From: CAWJHE01 sp964614855
GTDB taxonomy: Bacteria > Chloroflexota > Anaerolineae > Anaerolineales > UBA4823
DNA: 44,807 bases
Direction of reading: 5' to 3'
NCBI GenBank assembly: GCA_964614855.1
Contig: CAZTMX010000004.1
Location: 1-44,807 of the forward strand
Shown here: positions 1 through 7,612 of the stretch, piece after piece
How the letters are laid out: each line of letters opens with the position of its first letter
Numbering within the stretch: the stretch's first letter is position 1
Notes under the pieces: model-generated
The model's input: the letters and a program-made list of their open reading frames with translations, nothing else
Told to the model about the DNA's origin: nothing
Database searches by the model: none
Position numbers and translations under genes: made by a program

Positions 1-1717
1 CAGCCTGGTGGCGTGCATCCACCCTGGAGGCGCTTTTATCGGCAAAGAAGAGCATATCTCCCGGCATAGTTTGACCGGTTACCGGTACCCCTGCGCGAAA
101 TTGTTGGTCGGCGTCACGCGCGATCTGCACCCCTAACAAGGACATAAAGGTTTGTGCGAGACCGGAACAATCATACCCGTAAGGAGATCGACCGCCCCAC
201 AGATACGGCACACCCACAAAACGCAGGATGTATTTGAGCGCAGCTGTGATGCCTTGTGGGTTGGGCTGCGGCGCCTGTTCCAACGGCAGCAAACCTGCGC
301 GGTCCACCCACCAAAGACGCCCATCCGGCAGCCGCACTTGCGCAGTGTCTGAGTGCCAGGAATCCACAACAACCCGCAGGCCAAAGAATAATTTTCCAGC
401 CTGGCTGGTGTCCATTGCTGCTGAAACGCCGCTTGCATCCACCGGTGTACTTCTCGCTGTCAGGAAATCGGTCATGACCACGGCGTTGCAGCATGCCTGG
501 TATTGGCGCACTTCAGCCTCGGTGCAAGGGTGCAGTGCGGCGCTGTGTATCCAACCCATGTACCCGTCGTGCTCAAGCCGCACCAGGCTCCACTCATCAT
601 CTGCTTGCAAGATACGCAGGCTTTCTCCCAGCAGCGCTTGTGAGACGCGCTCTGCAAGCGAACGTGGTTCGCGGCGCAAATCGCTCACCGGTCTGTTAAC
701 CAGCGCCCAGGGAGTGCTGTCAACCAGTAATACTCGCAGCTGGCTGTCGCCAATCCTTTCCAAAGGCACACCGCTGCTCCTGGCAGCAGTTTGAACGGCG
801 ACCTGGCGCTGTTCAGGTGTCAGCACCTGTCCTTTCATCACCAACACACCAGATGTCAAATCCTTTTTTGCCTGAACATCAAAGATCGTCTCGCGTTTAT
901 CTGCATAGCGCTCCTGCCCCAGGCGGTAGATGGCTTCGTTTATGGGGTCGCCCCTACGGTCGATAAAAGTGAGCACGCGCTCAATCCAGGCCAGCGGGAT
1001 TTCTTTGTGTACGTTGTGCCCAATTCCTTTGGGCGACCAGAATTCCGCAAAGGGGATATGCGAGGCGATAAACTGCCCGTGCCTGCTGGTCGCGTTGACC
1101 GCGTCCTTTTCGCCCTGGATCACCAAAACAGGACGTTGGACACGCTGTAAGTCTTGGGGTGAATAATTGGGTTGGGTGATGATCTCGTTCAGGGTCAGCT
1201 CGAGCAGCCGCTTCCAATAATCCTGCCCGTGGGTTTGCCCATGCAGGGCAATCATACGTTCCATCCAGCCGGGAGCCTCTCGTTCCACACGCTGTGGATC
1301 AAACTTGGCGGGTTCGATATCCACCAGGTCCTGGCTGACATAGGCATTGGCTGCCTGGAGCACTGCAGTTTGGAAAATCTGCGGGTATTCCAACAGCGCC
1401 ACCAGGGCGACATTGCCGCCGTTGCTGTGCCCCACCAGGTGTGCGCCCGCATATCCCAACGCCTGGACTAAACCTGCTGCATCAGCTGCCATTTCTAAAA
1501 AGCTGTAACTCAGGTTTGGGTTTGTGCTCTTCCCATGCCCCCGGCAATCCGGAATGATCACCTTGCGATTGGCGCTGAGCAAGGTGGCAATTGCCCCCCA
1601 GTCCTCGCTGCCTGTGATCGTGCTGCCGTGAATAAGCAGCAGCGGCAGCCCATCAGGAGCGTCAGCGCCAAAGGTCTCGTAATATATCTGTGCGCCGTTC
1701 ACGGCCTGGTAGGGCAT
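1..1717 (-). CDS. Alpha/beta hydrolase fused to SH3b-NlpC/P60 peptidase (partial, C-terminus off the window)
   Basis: I translated this frame by hand from the ATG at 1717 to base 1 and met no stop, giving about 572 residues with the end missing. Residues 1-255 are an alpha/beta hydrolase: oxyanion region LLLIHGST, nucleophile elbow GHSNGG, acid region VIQGEKDAV and late histidine GIGHNVHKE. Residues 256 onward resemble YkfC-type NlpC/P60 enzymes: a BON-like segment (IFDVQAKKDL to VLTPEQR), an SH3b segment (SLVRLEHDGYMGWI), a second SH3-like stretch, then the C40 core with the catalytic Cys in YGYDCSGLAQ preceded by VPYLWGGRSP. The catalytic His and third polar residue would lie beyond base 1. 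No signal peptide is seen, so it is probably cytoplasmic, as known for YkfC, which cleaves gamma-D-Glu-diamino acid bonds in recycled murein peptides. A GAGG site inside the end of the M55 gene, 4 bp upstream, implies cotranscription. The hydrolase substrate is unknown. Confidence 0.88.
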   Translation of the reverse strand, partial: MPYQAVNGAQIYYETFGADAPDGLPLLLIHGSTITGSEDWGAIATLLSANRKVIIPDCRGHGKSTNPNLSYSFLEMAADAAGLVQALGYAGAHLVGHSNGGNVALVALLEYPQIFQTAVLQAANAYVSQDLVDIEPAKFDPQRVEREAPGWMERMIALHGQTHGQDYWKRLLELTLNEIITQPNYSPQDLQRVQRPVLVIQGEKDAVNATSRHGQFIASHIPFAEFWSPKGIGHNVHKEIPLAWIERVLTFIDRRGDPINEAIYRLGQERYADKRETIFDVQAKKDLTSGVLVMKGQVLTPEQRQVAVQTAARSSGVPLERIGDSQLRVLLVDSTPWALVNRPVSDLRREPRSLAERVSQALLGESLRILQADDEWSLVRLEHDGYMGWIHSAALHPCTEAEVRQYQACCNAVVMTDFLTARSTPVDASGVSAAMDTSQAGKLFFGLRVVVDSWHSDTAQVRLPDGRLWWVDRAGLLPLEQAPQPNPQGITAALKYILRFVGVPYLWGGRSPYGYDCSGLAQTFMSLLGVQIARDADQQFRAGVPVTGQTMPGDMLFFADKSASRVDARHQA

Positions 1718-1721
1718 TCTT

Positions 1722-2543
1722 TTAACCTCGCGCCAGGGCCATGGCGGTGCGGAAAGCGTTATAGATGGTGGGCATATCTTCTGCGGTGTAGGTCCAACGG
1801 TGACCAGCTCGATAGGATTCGGGCATCATGGCTGCCCGATCTGCCATTTCCGAATGGACAAAGTCCACAACCATGGTCACCGGTTTTGACACTCGCAAGG
1901 GTTCTGGGGCGCGCCCTTTGACCAGGCGTGAGACAGCCTGCGAAGCTGCCGCTTGTATCCTTTGCTGCGCTTCTTCAGGAGACAGGCACTCTGCTGTCAT
2001 GCGCCCATGCGCCTGTTTCACTTCTACCGTCTCCAGCGCTCCGATGACCGAGCGTGCTTCTGCACAGGCGGTCTGGTCACCCGAGATCATCAACACAGGC
2101 ACTCCGAAGTGACCGCCGACAGCCGCATTCAGACCGATCTCACCAAAGGGTTCGCCGTTTATCCACAGGTTTGCCACGCGTTCATCGGACCAGGTATGGT
2201 CCAGGATCGCATTCTGCGAGCCTACACGGGCATGGTAACCGACATAGATCATGCCGTCCACGCCTTGATCGATGCCCTGGACCATGGAGAATGGGGATGG
2301 TGAGCCGCTGTTCAGCCGTGCACGTGCATCCATTTCTTCGATGAGGATATTGCGCCCAAAGGAATGACCATCGCTGACCACCACTTCATTGGCGCCGCCT
2401 TGAAATGCGCCGCGAATGGCTGCATTGACATCGCCGGTCATAATGCGTCTGAAGCGAACGTATTCCGGATGGGATGGGTTGACATGATCCCAATTCACTA
2501 CCCCAGAAATCCCTTCCATATCTGCAGCAATCAGTATTTTCAT
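1722..2543 (-). CDS. dppA: D-aminopeptidase, peptidase family M55 (DppA-like)
   Basis: This 273-residue protein matches DppA, a cytoplasmic zinc D-aminopeptidase that releases D-Ala and similar residues from D-amino peptides. The zinc ligands of the Bacillus enzyme (Asp8, Glu10, His60, His104, Glu133) are recognisable here as D8 and E10 in ADMEG, H60 in SDGHS, H104 in GYHARVG and E135 in FGEIG. The length is normal for the family. The ATG at 2543 follows an AAAGGAG site. The stop lies 4 bp before the start of the hydrolase-NlpC/P60 gene, so the two are very likely one transcript. In Bacillus, dppA also sits next to an NlpC/P60 enzyme (ykfC) for use of murein peptides, which supports the same job here. 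Confidence 0.93.
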   Translation of the reverse strand: MKILIAADMEGISGVVNWDHVNPSHPEYVRFRRIMTGDVNAAIRGAFQGGANEVVVSDGHSFGRNILIEEMDARARLNSGSPSPFSMVQGIDQGVDGMIYVGYHARVGSQNAILDHTWSDERVANLWINGEPFGEIGLNAAVGGHFGVPVLMISGDQTACAEARSVIGALETVEVKQAHGRMTAECLSPEEAQQRIQAAASQAVSRLVKGRAPEPLRVSKPVTMVVDFVHSEMADRAAMMPESYRAGHRWTYTAEDMPTIYNAFRTAMALARG

Positions 2544-2710
2544 CGAATTTTGCTCCTTTGTTGTTTTATTTGATTGAAACCGGGTTGGTTTACCCGCGGA
2601 GTGTTTGAGGAAAAGCAGGGCGCATATGCGTCAACTACCAAGTTTACCATGTTTGCCTGGCGCTGAACCGAACCTGTGGGCGTGCTATAATGAATTTGAA
2701 GGATGGTAGT

Positions 2711-4249
2711 TTGAGTTCCCTTATGATCATCATGCATCGCCTGGTTAACCTGTTTACTTTACTTACGTTTTTCTTCTGGGGGAATACTTCGCTTTTCCAA
2801 CCGGAGCCCCAACCTGCTCCTGCGGATGCCTGGCAGCCGGTGGTTGACGGCATCACATACCGCCAGTTTTTCTTGGACCAACCCAACCAGCTGTATGTGG
2901 CGCGCATGGAACGCAACAACCCGGGGGTGATCCTGGATACCAGCCTGGGTCAGGGCAGGATCAGCGGCGGGTTGGAAACAGTGCGCGCCATGGCAGCTCG
3001 TTACGATCAGCAGGTCAATTACTGGGGAGAAAATTGGGGCAACCGTAACCAGGTGGCTGTTGCCATCAACGGCTTCTTTTACGATCCAGAAACGGGCATT
3101 CCGTGGAGCGGGCAGGTTCTCTCCGGTTGGTATGCCAAGCGTTTTGATGAGCGGCAGAGCGGAAGCGGCCTGGTCTGGACTTTTGACCGCAATATTTTTA
3201 TCGGGGGTTGTGTGGACCACCCTGCGGCGCGCCAAAGGGTGATCCTTGGTGGGCATCTCGAAGTGGGTTTCGACGGGATCAACATCCCGCGAGGCGAAAA
3301 ACAGGTCATTATTTACACACCGCATTACGGCATGTCGACTTTCTCGGATGACAAAGGGGTGGAGATCCTGGTGCGCTTGCAGCGCCCGTTGCTGATCATG
3401 CCGCAACCTGCTGCAATTGAAGGTATTGTCGAACAGGTACAGTTGGATAGGGGAAACACCCGTATCCCGTTTAATCATATCGTGATCTCTGCCAGCGGCG
3501 AGAAAGCCCAGCTGCTTTCCACCATAGCGCCTGGCACGACAGTCGCCATCTCCCAAGAAATCCGGCATTACCAACCGGATTGTAAGACGCCGGGCTCACA
3601 GCAGTGGGAACGGGTGTATGCCGCGATTGGGGGCAGCTACATCTTCTTGCGTGATGGCGTATTGCAAGGGTACAAGGAGGACCTGGGTTCGGTTTTGCGC
3701 ACACCGCGCAGCGCAGTGGCATACAATGATGACTATGTCTTTTTTATTGTGATTGACGGGCGAGACCGTTTCCGATCCCTTGGTATGAGCATTGTTGAAC
3801 TGGGCGTCTTTGCACGTTCGATGCTTGGCGCTACCTGGGGCATCGCCATGGATGGCGGCGGTTCATCCACAATGGTGGTGAATGGGGAAGTGGTGAACCA
3901 ACCTATCACAGATGTGCAAGAAGATGGCGGCACAAACACCCAGGCTCAGATGGTTGAGCGTGCGGTTGCCAGCGGATTGATGATGATTGCGGTCCAGCCA
4001 GCGCTGCGGTCAAGCCAATTTGCACCTGGGGAACAGGTGGTTGCTGTACCAGCTGCAGGTCTGGAAATACGGCAGGGACCTGGCGATGATTATGATGTGG
4101 TCACGACCCTTGTTGTTGGCAGCCTGGGACAAATTATTGATGAAGGACAACTGAATGGCATCCTGGCGCGCGATAATCACTGGTGGCGGGTGGATTTTGG
4201 AAATGTCAGAGGTTGGGTGGTGGAGAGCGGGTTAAAAGCCTATCCGTGA
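2711..4249 (+). CDS. Secreted phosphodiester glycosidase family protein (NAGPA/DUF2233) with C-terminal SH3 domain
   Basis: The protein has about 512 residues. A hydrophobic stretch (LVNLFTLLTFFFWG) near the N-terminus is a signal peptide or anchor, followed by a Pro-rich linker. The body (about 85-430) carries hallmarks of the NAGPA/DUF2233 family: VAINGFFYD near the front, GGSYIFLRDG and RTPRSAVAYNDD, then MDGGGSSTMVVNG, the conserved Gly-rich active-site segment. Residues after about 440 (GLEIRQGPGDDYDVVTTL to WWRVDFGNVRGWV) are a bacterial SH3 domain that may hold the enzyme at the wall. I prefer the TTG at 2711 because AAGGA lies 7 nt upstream; the ATG at 2690 overlaps a TATAAT-like box, and ATGs at 2723 and 2732 are alternatives. 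It is divergent from dppA and converges on lepB. Its substrate cannot be told from sequence. Confidence 0.85.
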   Translation: MSSLMIIMHRLVNLFTLLTFFFWGNTSLFQPEPQPAPADAWQPVVDGITYRQFFLDQPNQLYVARMERNNPGVILDTSLGQGRISGGLETVRAMAARYDQQVNYWGENWGNRNQVAVAINGFFYDPETGIPWSGQVLSGWYAKRFDERQSGSGLVWTFDRNIFIGGCVDHPAARQRVILGGHLEVGFDGINIPRGEKQVIIYTPHYGMSTFSDDKGVEILVRLQRPLLIMPQPAAIEGIVEQVQLDRGNTRIPFNHIVISASGEKAQLLSTIAPGTTVAISQEIRHYQPDCKTPGSQQWERVYAAIGGSYIFLRDGVLQGYKEDLGSVLRTPRSAVAYNDDYVFFIVIDGRDRFRSLGMSIVELGVFARSMLGATWGIAMDGGGSSTMVVNGEVVNQPITDVQEDGGTNTQAQMVERAVASGLMMIAVQPALRSSQFAPGEQVVAVPAAGLEIRQGPGDDYDVVTTLVVGSLGQIIDEGQLNGILARDNHWWRVDFGNVRGWVVESGLKAYP

Positions 4250-4259
4250 AATAGTATTC

Positions 4260-4298
4260 GCGGCAGCAAACTTGCTGCTTCTATTGCGGCGAAGCCGC
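4260..4298. repeat. Two tandem short hairpins between convergent genes
   Basis: GCAGCAA-AC-TTGCTGC at about 4263-4279 is followed by GCGGC-GAA-GCCGC at about 4286-4298. The second hairpin overlaps the last codons of lepB. There is no clear T tract, so a classical terminator is doubtful. A REP-like palindrome or a weak bidirectional transcript end is possible. Confidence 0.4.
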
Positions 4299-4883
4299 TA
4301 CAGCTGTCAGGGTATGCAGCACCTGCCAGTGTTCCATTGGCCAGTATACAAATTCTGCTTTTCCGATGACATTCTCAATCGGAACCATACCCCAGTGATG
4401 GGAATCCGAAGAATTGTTACGGTTATCCCCCAGGACAAAAAGGTTGCCTTCCGGTACGGTCCACATCCCGTTGTAATCCGGGGGCATTTTGATATACGGC
4501 TCGGTCAGGGGCAGCTCATTGGCAAACACTGTGCCGTTTGTGACACGGATCGTATCGCCGGGTAAGCCGATCACGCGTTTGATGTAGGGCGTGGTTTCTG
4601 GGTTCGGCGGGTAGCGGAATACCACCACGTCACCTCGCTCCGGCAAATCTAAGCGATAGACGATTTTGTTCACCAGCACAAAATCCCTTTCATAAAGCGT
4701 GGGTTCCATACTGATCGACAGCACCTGGATGCGAGCAGAAACAAAATCGATTGCCAGGTACAGCAGAGCAGAAATAAGCACTGTCTGTATCAGCTCGATA
4801 AAAAAGCGCTTGAGTGAACTGGCTTTTCCCCCCGGCTCGCCAGGGTTCCCTTCAGGGTAGGTCTGTGTGTAAAAGTTTTCCAA
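4281..4883 (-). CDS. lepB: Signal peptidase I
   Basis: This 200-residue membrane peptidase removes signal peptides from exported proteins. A single transmembrane helix lies at about 27-49. Catalytic Ser58 sits in SISMEPTL and catalytic Lys102 in YIKRVIGLPGD, followed by the conserved box GDNRNNSSDSHHWG. The short N-terminal cytoplasmic tail and single membrane span are like Gram-positive SipS rather than the two-span E. coli LepB. It starts 3 bp after the mogA stop, so it is probably the last gene of the hsp20-lon run. Confidence 0.95.
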   Translation of the reverse strand: MENFYTQTYPEGNPGEPGGKASSLKRFFIELIQTVLISALLYLAIDFVSARIQVLSISMEPTLYERDFVLVNKIVYRLDLPERGDVVVFRYPPNPETTPYIKRVIGLPGDTIRVTNGTVFANELPLTEPYIKMPPDYNGMWTVPEGNLFVLGDNRNNSSDSHHWGMVPIENVIGKAEFVYWPMEHWQVLHTLTAVAASPQ

Positions 4884-4886
4884 GGG

Positions 4887-5402
4887 TTACTCTGTTGGCC
4901 TGTGGTTGAAATGATGACCGGCTTCAGCGCCAGGGTCCTCTTGCAGCAATTGCCCGGCATGTTCAAACACAGGCAGTACCGTTTGCAGGTTTTCCACTGC
5001 TCCTTTGGGGCTGCCGGGCAAATTAATAATCAGTGTGTGTTTTCGCACACCCGCCACCGAGCGCGAAATCATGGCATGCGGGGTAACCAGTAAGCTGGCA
5101 GAGCGCATGGCTTCAGCCAGGCCAGGCACAGCGCGATCGATAACAGCCAGGGTGGCCTCAGGTGTGACATCGCGCGGGCTTAAGCCGGTTCCCCCTGTGG
5201 TCAGGAGGATATCCATCCTCCCGGAATCTGACCATTCAGAAAGCAACTGCACGATCTGCGCGTATTCATCTGCAACCACTGCATGTTCAACAACCTGCCA
5301 ACCATGAGCTTCAATCATCTTAAGGATGGCAGGCCCAGACACATCACTGCGCTCGCCTGTGGCTGATCGATCGGAGACCGTAAGAATTCCAATTCGCAAC
5401 AT
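4887..5402 (-). CDS. mogA: MogA/MoaB-family molybdopterin adenylyltransferase
   Basis: This 171-residue protein of the MogA/MoaB fold acts in molybdenum cofactor synthesis, activating molybdopterin by adenylylation before molybdate insertion. The family signature is clear: ILTVSDRSATGERSD near the N-terminus, LLTTGGTGLSPRDVTPEA around the active site, and LIINLPGSPKGAVENL near the end. I start it at the ATG at 5402 rather than the TTG at 5405. MsrP, a molybdopterin enzyme, is encoded at 26354 in the same window and would need this pathway. It lies between the PHP/AlbA_2 gene (about 50 bp upstream) and lepB (3 bp downstream). MoaB-type naming is equally possible. Confidence 0.9.
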   Translation of the reverse strand: MLRIGILTVSDRSATGERSDVSGPAILKMIEAHGWQVVEHAVVADEYAQIVQLLSEWSDSGRMDILLTTGGTGLSPRDVTPEATLAVIDRAVPGLAEAMRSASLLVTPHAMISRSVAGVRKHTLIINLPGSPKGAVENLQTVLPVFEHAGQLLQEDPGAEAGHHFNHRPTE

Positions 5403-5452
5403 CAACTTAATCCAAGTTATTCCCGTGTGCCAGCAGGTTCAATGCTATGCTC

Positions 5453-7219
5453 TTAGTCGTCATCCTGCCCTACCAGAGTCTTCCACGGACCGTGGATGCC
5501 TTCTTCGGTCACGCCAAAATAATACCGGTTACCGCTGGGGGTTTTCTGCGCCAGATCGTAGCGCATGCCTTTGCCCTGCTTCTGGCTGCGTATCAACCCC
5601 AGGTTTTCTTGCCATTGGATATTTGCCTTGGCAGGGTCTTCCACCAGATTGGCATAGCTGGTAATGGCGTAATGCCACAGACGCCGGGCGCTGGTACGGG
5701 TGACGTTCTTGACCATGTTTCCATTACGCAAATCGCGCATCGTGTAGTACCGTCCCTCGTTCCGTTCTTCAACCGAAACGACCTCTACACCGGTACGCGG
5801 CGAACCGCTCTCTTCATCATCTATGGCAGCAATTGCCGGTGATTCTTCAGGCAGATCAGCCGCAGGCGCAGGGTAAGCGGTGTCTTTTGGATGCTCCGTT
5901 GTCTTTGTCTTCAACTTTTGCCCGCGTATCACCAGGTCCACAATTTCATCCCTGACAGCCAGGCCGGTCTCGGTTTCTGAGCGGATATAAATCTTGCTGT
6001 CATCCACGGCGTAGGGAGGATCTTCCCCCCGCGGCACCAGAACGCGAATGATCTTCTTTCCACCGGTCTCGTGAACATCCAGGGTGCACTGCAGCGGAGG
6101 GCTGAGACGATTGTTGATTTCTTTTTCTAGCTGCCCAATCGATTGCTCCGGGTCTTGTACACCTACGACAGGCTTTTTTGCATCCTGGGGTAAACCGATG
6201 TACAGGGTGCCGCCATTGGTATTTGCAAAGGCGCACACATCCGCAATGATGGCATAGCGTTTGCCGCCGCGCAGGGTCATATTTTCGTGAAAATCCTGGA
6301 TAATATTTGACCCTTCTTCACGCGCCACGCGAATAAAATCAAACGCAGGCTCTGCGGTATGGCGATGCGGTCGGGTACGCGAAAAATCGTTGCTTTTGAA
6401 AAGCTCGTACAGGGCTTCAAAGCTGACTTCCGGTAACAAGGCATCCGTCGCACGGTCGCCAATCCCCAGGTTCTTTTTGCGCAAAGGATCAATGACAAGG
6501 CGGTGTGCATCTGATCCCTGGATGCAGTGCATGCGGCGAGGGTATTCCGGTTTGATGCCGGTGAAAAACGCTGCCGTGGTGCGGCTGCCTTTGTGTTCCA
6601 GATCGGTGACTTCCAGGGCGTGCAGGTGGTTATCCTGTGTGTAGGCAATTTTCGTTTGCCCGCCAAAAGAAAAACCACGCATGGCAACACCGTTGCTTGA
6701 GTTGGCATGCGCAGCGATCACAAGCCCCCCGGCTTCGTTGATCATGCGGTAGGCGGATAACACATCCGAAGTCGCCCCGACTGTGGCGGAGCCTTCATCT
6801 AGCTGATCGGACGGGATATTCAAATCCAATAACAGGTGTTCGATCTCTCGCACGGGCTTTTCTGGTGGGAAGATCCCTAAAATATGAAAGCCGAAAGTTG
6901 CAGTAAATTCGATACCAGGCAGGACCAGGATTTTTTCAAGCAGGCGGCGGTACTCATGCAAGCGCGTCAACTCTTCTGGTATGATGCGGTTGAGTTTTTC
7001 CAGCAAAGACAATTGTTGGATTTCTTCCTGCATGCGGCGATACCCTGCCACGGTATTGTGATCGGTAAAGGATATGATCGCCAGCCCGCGGGCTTCAGCC
7101 CGGTGCAATATATCCAGGAATGATATTTCAGGTTGTTGGTAATCACTGGATGCAGGGGTGTGTAAGTGCAAATCGATGGAATACCACTGCATAGAGGTTT
7201 GGGTACGTTTCTTTCCCAC
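5453..7219 (-). CDS. PHP-domain protein with AlbA_2 (Schlafen-like) domain
   Basis: The 588-residue protein has at least three parts. Residues about 10-290 are a PHP metallo-phosphoesterase-type domain: DLHLHTPASSD, FTDHNTVAGY, LPGIEFT, IAAHANSS and the terminal metal site GSDAHRL are all present, so the trinuclear metal site looks intact. Residues about 308-420 are an AlbA_2/Schlafen-like domain (EGSNIIQDFHENM, ADVCAFANTNGGTLYIGL, KIYIRSETET). After an acidic linker (about 440-480), residues 485-588 form an unrecognised domain with RYYTMRDLRNGNMVKNV and many aromatics. The combination suggests action on nucleic acid or nucleotides, but the reaction is unknown. The start is GTG at 7219; ATG at 7192 is an alternative. 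Only 9 bp separate it from the response-regulator stop. Confidence 0.85.
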   Translation of the reverse strand: MGKKRTQTSMQWYSIDLHLHTPASSDYQQPEISFLDILHRAEARGLAIISFTDHNTVAGYRRMQEEIQQLSLLEKLNRIIPEELTRLHEYRRLLEKILVLPGIEFTATFGFHILGIFPPEKPVREIEHLLLDLNIPSDQLDEGSATVGATSDVLSAYRMINEAGGLVIAAHANSSNGVAMRGFSFGGQTKIAYTQDNHLHALEVTDLEHKGSRTTAAFFTGIKPEYPRRMHCIQGSDAHRLVIDPLRKKNLGIGDRATDALLPEVSFEALYELFKSNDFSRTRPHRHTAEPAFDFIRVAREEGSNIIQDFHENMTLRGGKRYAIIADVCAFANTNGGTLYIGLPQDAKKPVVGVQDPEQSIGQLEKEINNRLSPPLQCTLDVHETGGKKIIRVLVPRGEDPPYAVDDSKIYIRSETETGLAVRDEIVDLVIRGQKLKTKTTEHPKDTAYPAPAADLPEESPAIAAIDDEESGSPRTGVEVVSVEERNEGRYYTMRDLRNGNMVKNVTRTSARRLWHYAITSYANLVEDPAKANIQWQENLGLIRSQKQGKGMRYDLAQKTPSGNRYYFGVTEEGIHGPWKTLVGQDDD

Positions 7220-7228
7220 AGGTTTCTC

Positions 7229-7612
7229 TCAATTCTCAGTCGTTGTGTCAGCCAAAACTTGGCGGACTTTGCGCAGGATATCTTCAGGCATGTATGGTTT
7301 GGATATAAAACCTTGTGCGCCTTCTTGTAAACATCGGTGGCTGAAATCAAGGCCTGATGTCATCAGCATGCGTATAGATTTCAACTCGTCATCCGCACGA
7401 ATAGATTTTAATAGATCAAAACCATCCAGGTTTTTTAAGTATACATCACATAGGATGATATCTGGCTTGAGCTTTTTGATTTCGGCACTTGCCTGTTCAA
7501 TAGAGGCGGTTTTATCCAGGCACAGCACATCAAACCCTTCCATGCCAAACAAGGTCTGCAATAAGAGCAGCATGCTTGTATCATCTTCAATGATCAAGAT
7601 TCTAGCTGCCAT
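7229..7612 (-). CDS. Single-domain response regulator (CheY-like receiver)
   Basis: The 127-residue protein is a bare receiver domain with no output domain. The acidic pair E9/D10/D11 (IIEDD), phosphoacceptor D56 (ILCDVYL), T85 (LMTSG) and K105 (FISKPY) are all in place, so it should be phosphorylatable. Its start overlaps the end of lon by 11 bp, and a strong AAAGGAGG site lies inside the last lon codons, so translation is probably coupled. No histidine kinase is adjacent; the kinase at 40722 is 33 kb away and I cannot link them. Confidence 0.93.
   Translation of the reverse strand: MAARILIIEDDTSMLLLLQTLFGMEGFDVLCLDKTASIEQASAEIKKLKPDIILCDVYLKNLDGFDLLKSIRADDELKSIRMLMTSGLDFSHRCLQEGAQGFISKPYMPEDILRKVRQVLADTTTEN

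Noticed and set aside
228..794. 188-codon rightward frame at the left edge
   Set aside because: It is antisense to the NlpC/P60 part of the fusion, which shows catalytic motifs in the other strand.
2759..3574. 271-codon frame opposite the phosphodiester glycosidase gene
   Set aside because: Antisense to a protein with clear family motifs; no ribosome site.
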